This document shows, piece after piece, positions 63,705 through 64,000 of a stretch of DNA of 64,000 nucleotides; position 1 is the stretch's first letter, and every line of letters begins with the position of its first letter. Source of the stretch: Vreelandella zhanjiangensis DSM 21076 (GTDB lineage: Bacteria > Pseudomonadota > Gammaproteobacteria > Pseudomonadales > Halomonadaceae); the NCBI RefSeq assembly GCF_000377665.1, contig NZ_KB898653.1, positions 163,093-227,092 of the forward strand, given 5' to 3'. The translations under genes were made by a program, and so were the position numbers. The notes beneath the pieces are model-generated. The model searched no databases, was not told where the DNA came from, and saw only the letters and a list, made by a program, of their open reading frames with translations.

Positions 63705-64000
63705 TGAACTGCACCCCAAAAGTTGGACACTCATCCAACGATTGGGGTGTTTTTCATGGCGAAATACAATGAAGCATTTAAGCTATTAGTAGTGCAAAGC
63801 TATGTAGAAGGACAACACGGTTATAAGAGGCTGGCTAAACAATACGGCCTTGACCATGCCATCGTTAGGCGTTGGGTCAAAAGCTATGAACAGCATGGTC
63901 TGAGCGGCCTGCAGAAAAAGTTCAGCCACTACAGCGCCGAGTTCAAATTAGCGGTGTTGCAACAGATGAGGCAAGAGGAGCTATCAGCTTTACAAGCGAC
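63705..64000 (+). mobile_element. Left end of an IS3-family (IS150-like) element, cut by window edge
   Basis: The end TGAACTGCACCCCAAAAGTTGGACA resembles IS150-group terminal repeats. Within it CACCCCAA (63712-63719) pairs with TTGGGGTG (63742-63749), and GTTGGA with TCCAAC inside, giving a hairpin just before the transposase start. Such a structure can block entry of outside transcription. The right end lies beyond the window. Confidence 0.85.
63756..64000 (+). CDS. IS3-family transposase OrfA (partial)
   Basis: The frame starts at the ATG at 63756 (MAKYNEAFKLLVVQSYVEGQ) and stays open to the window end, 81 residues. It contains a helix-turn-helix of the HTH_29/InsJ kind: GYKRLAKQYGLDHAIVRRWVKSYEQHGLSGL, followed by the start of a second one (YSAEFKLAVLQQMRQEELS). 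This is the DNA-binding first protein of an IS150-type element; the DDE orfB is expected past the edge. Confidence 0.9.
   Translation, partial: MAKYNEAFKLLVVQSYVEGQHGYKRLAKQYGLDHAIVRRWVKSYEQHGLSGLQKKFSHYSAEFKLAVLQQMRQEELSALQA

Overview
The window looks like chromosomal DNA of a moderately halophilic gammaproteobacterium of the Halomonas type. The strongest evidence is a complete teaABCD locus (TRAP transporter for ectoine plus its universal-stress-protein partner), in which the encoded TeaA keeps all six ligand-contacting residues I can recall from the Halomonas elongata protein. A full glycine-betaine catabolic island and a BCCT-type carrier agree with this. Housekeeping order (hemCDXY divergent from argH-lptM-lysA-dapF-DUF484-xerC-HAD; engB; cytochrome c4; dsbA) is the usual gammaproteobacterial/pseudomonad arrangement. 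No rRNA, tRNA, CRISPR or prophage was seen. The only mobile DNA is the left end of an IS3-family element cut by the right edge.

Layout. 1-5.8 kb: aromatic catabolism, with the end of pcaG, a complete TRAP transporter, a PobR-like AraC regulator and pobA. 5.8-34.1 kb: the glycine-betaine island. Minus-strand glyA-soxB-soxD-soxA-soxG-purU-sdaA faces plus-strand fdhA; gbcB and gbcA are divergent; then come a small unknown protein, a BCCT carrier, a sodium/solute symporter and a DMT exporter; then minus-strand gbdR, dipeptidase, DUF5943, dgcA, dgcB, etfA, etfB. 34.4-49.2 kb: mscL (with a zinc-ribbon tail), heme genes, arginine/lysine/cell-wall genes, xerC, engB, cytochrome c4, dsbA. 49.2-56.1 kb: TRAP permeases without a binding protein, thiD, a tandem Usp protein, dtd, an ABC-F ATPase and a TIGR02444 protein. 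56.3-60 kb: teaABCD. 60-64 kb: FKBP isomerase, a PHB-depolymerase-like esterase, an AEC transporter, a probable small RNA, a DUF2256 protein and the IS end.

How the genes work together. Betaine enters by the BCCT carrier. GbcAB removes one methyl group (giving formaldehyde), DgcAB with the dedicated ETF removes a second, and sarcosine oxidase SoxBDAG transfers the third to tetrahydrofolate, leaving glycine. GlyA joins glycine and the one-carbon unit to serine, and SdaA converts serine to pyruvate and ammonia. FdhA oxidises formaldehyde and PurU releases formate from formyl-THF. GbdR is the expected activator. The same region therefore holds uptake of one osmolyte (ectoine), breakdown of another (betaine) and an osmotic safety valve (MscL).

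The less expected features are non-coding: short tandem repeats with periods of 12-18 bp at several promoter or start regions, a structured intergenic repeat at 24.6 kb, a strong terminator and structured leader inside the tea operon, and a candidate stand-alone small RNA at 63.3 kb with a near-consensus promoter, an overlapping operator-like dyad and a rho-independent terminator.
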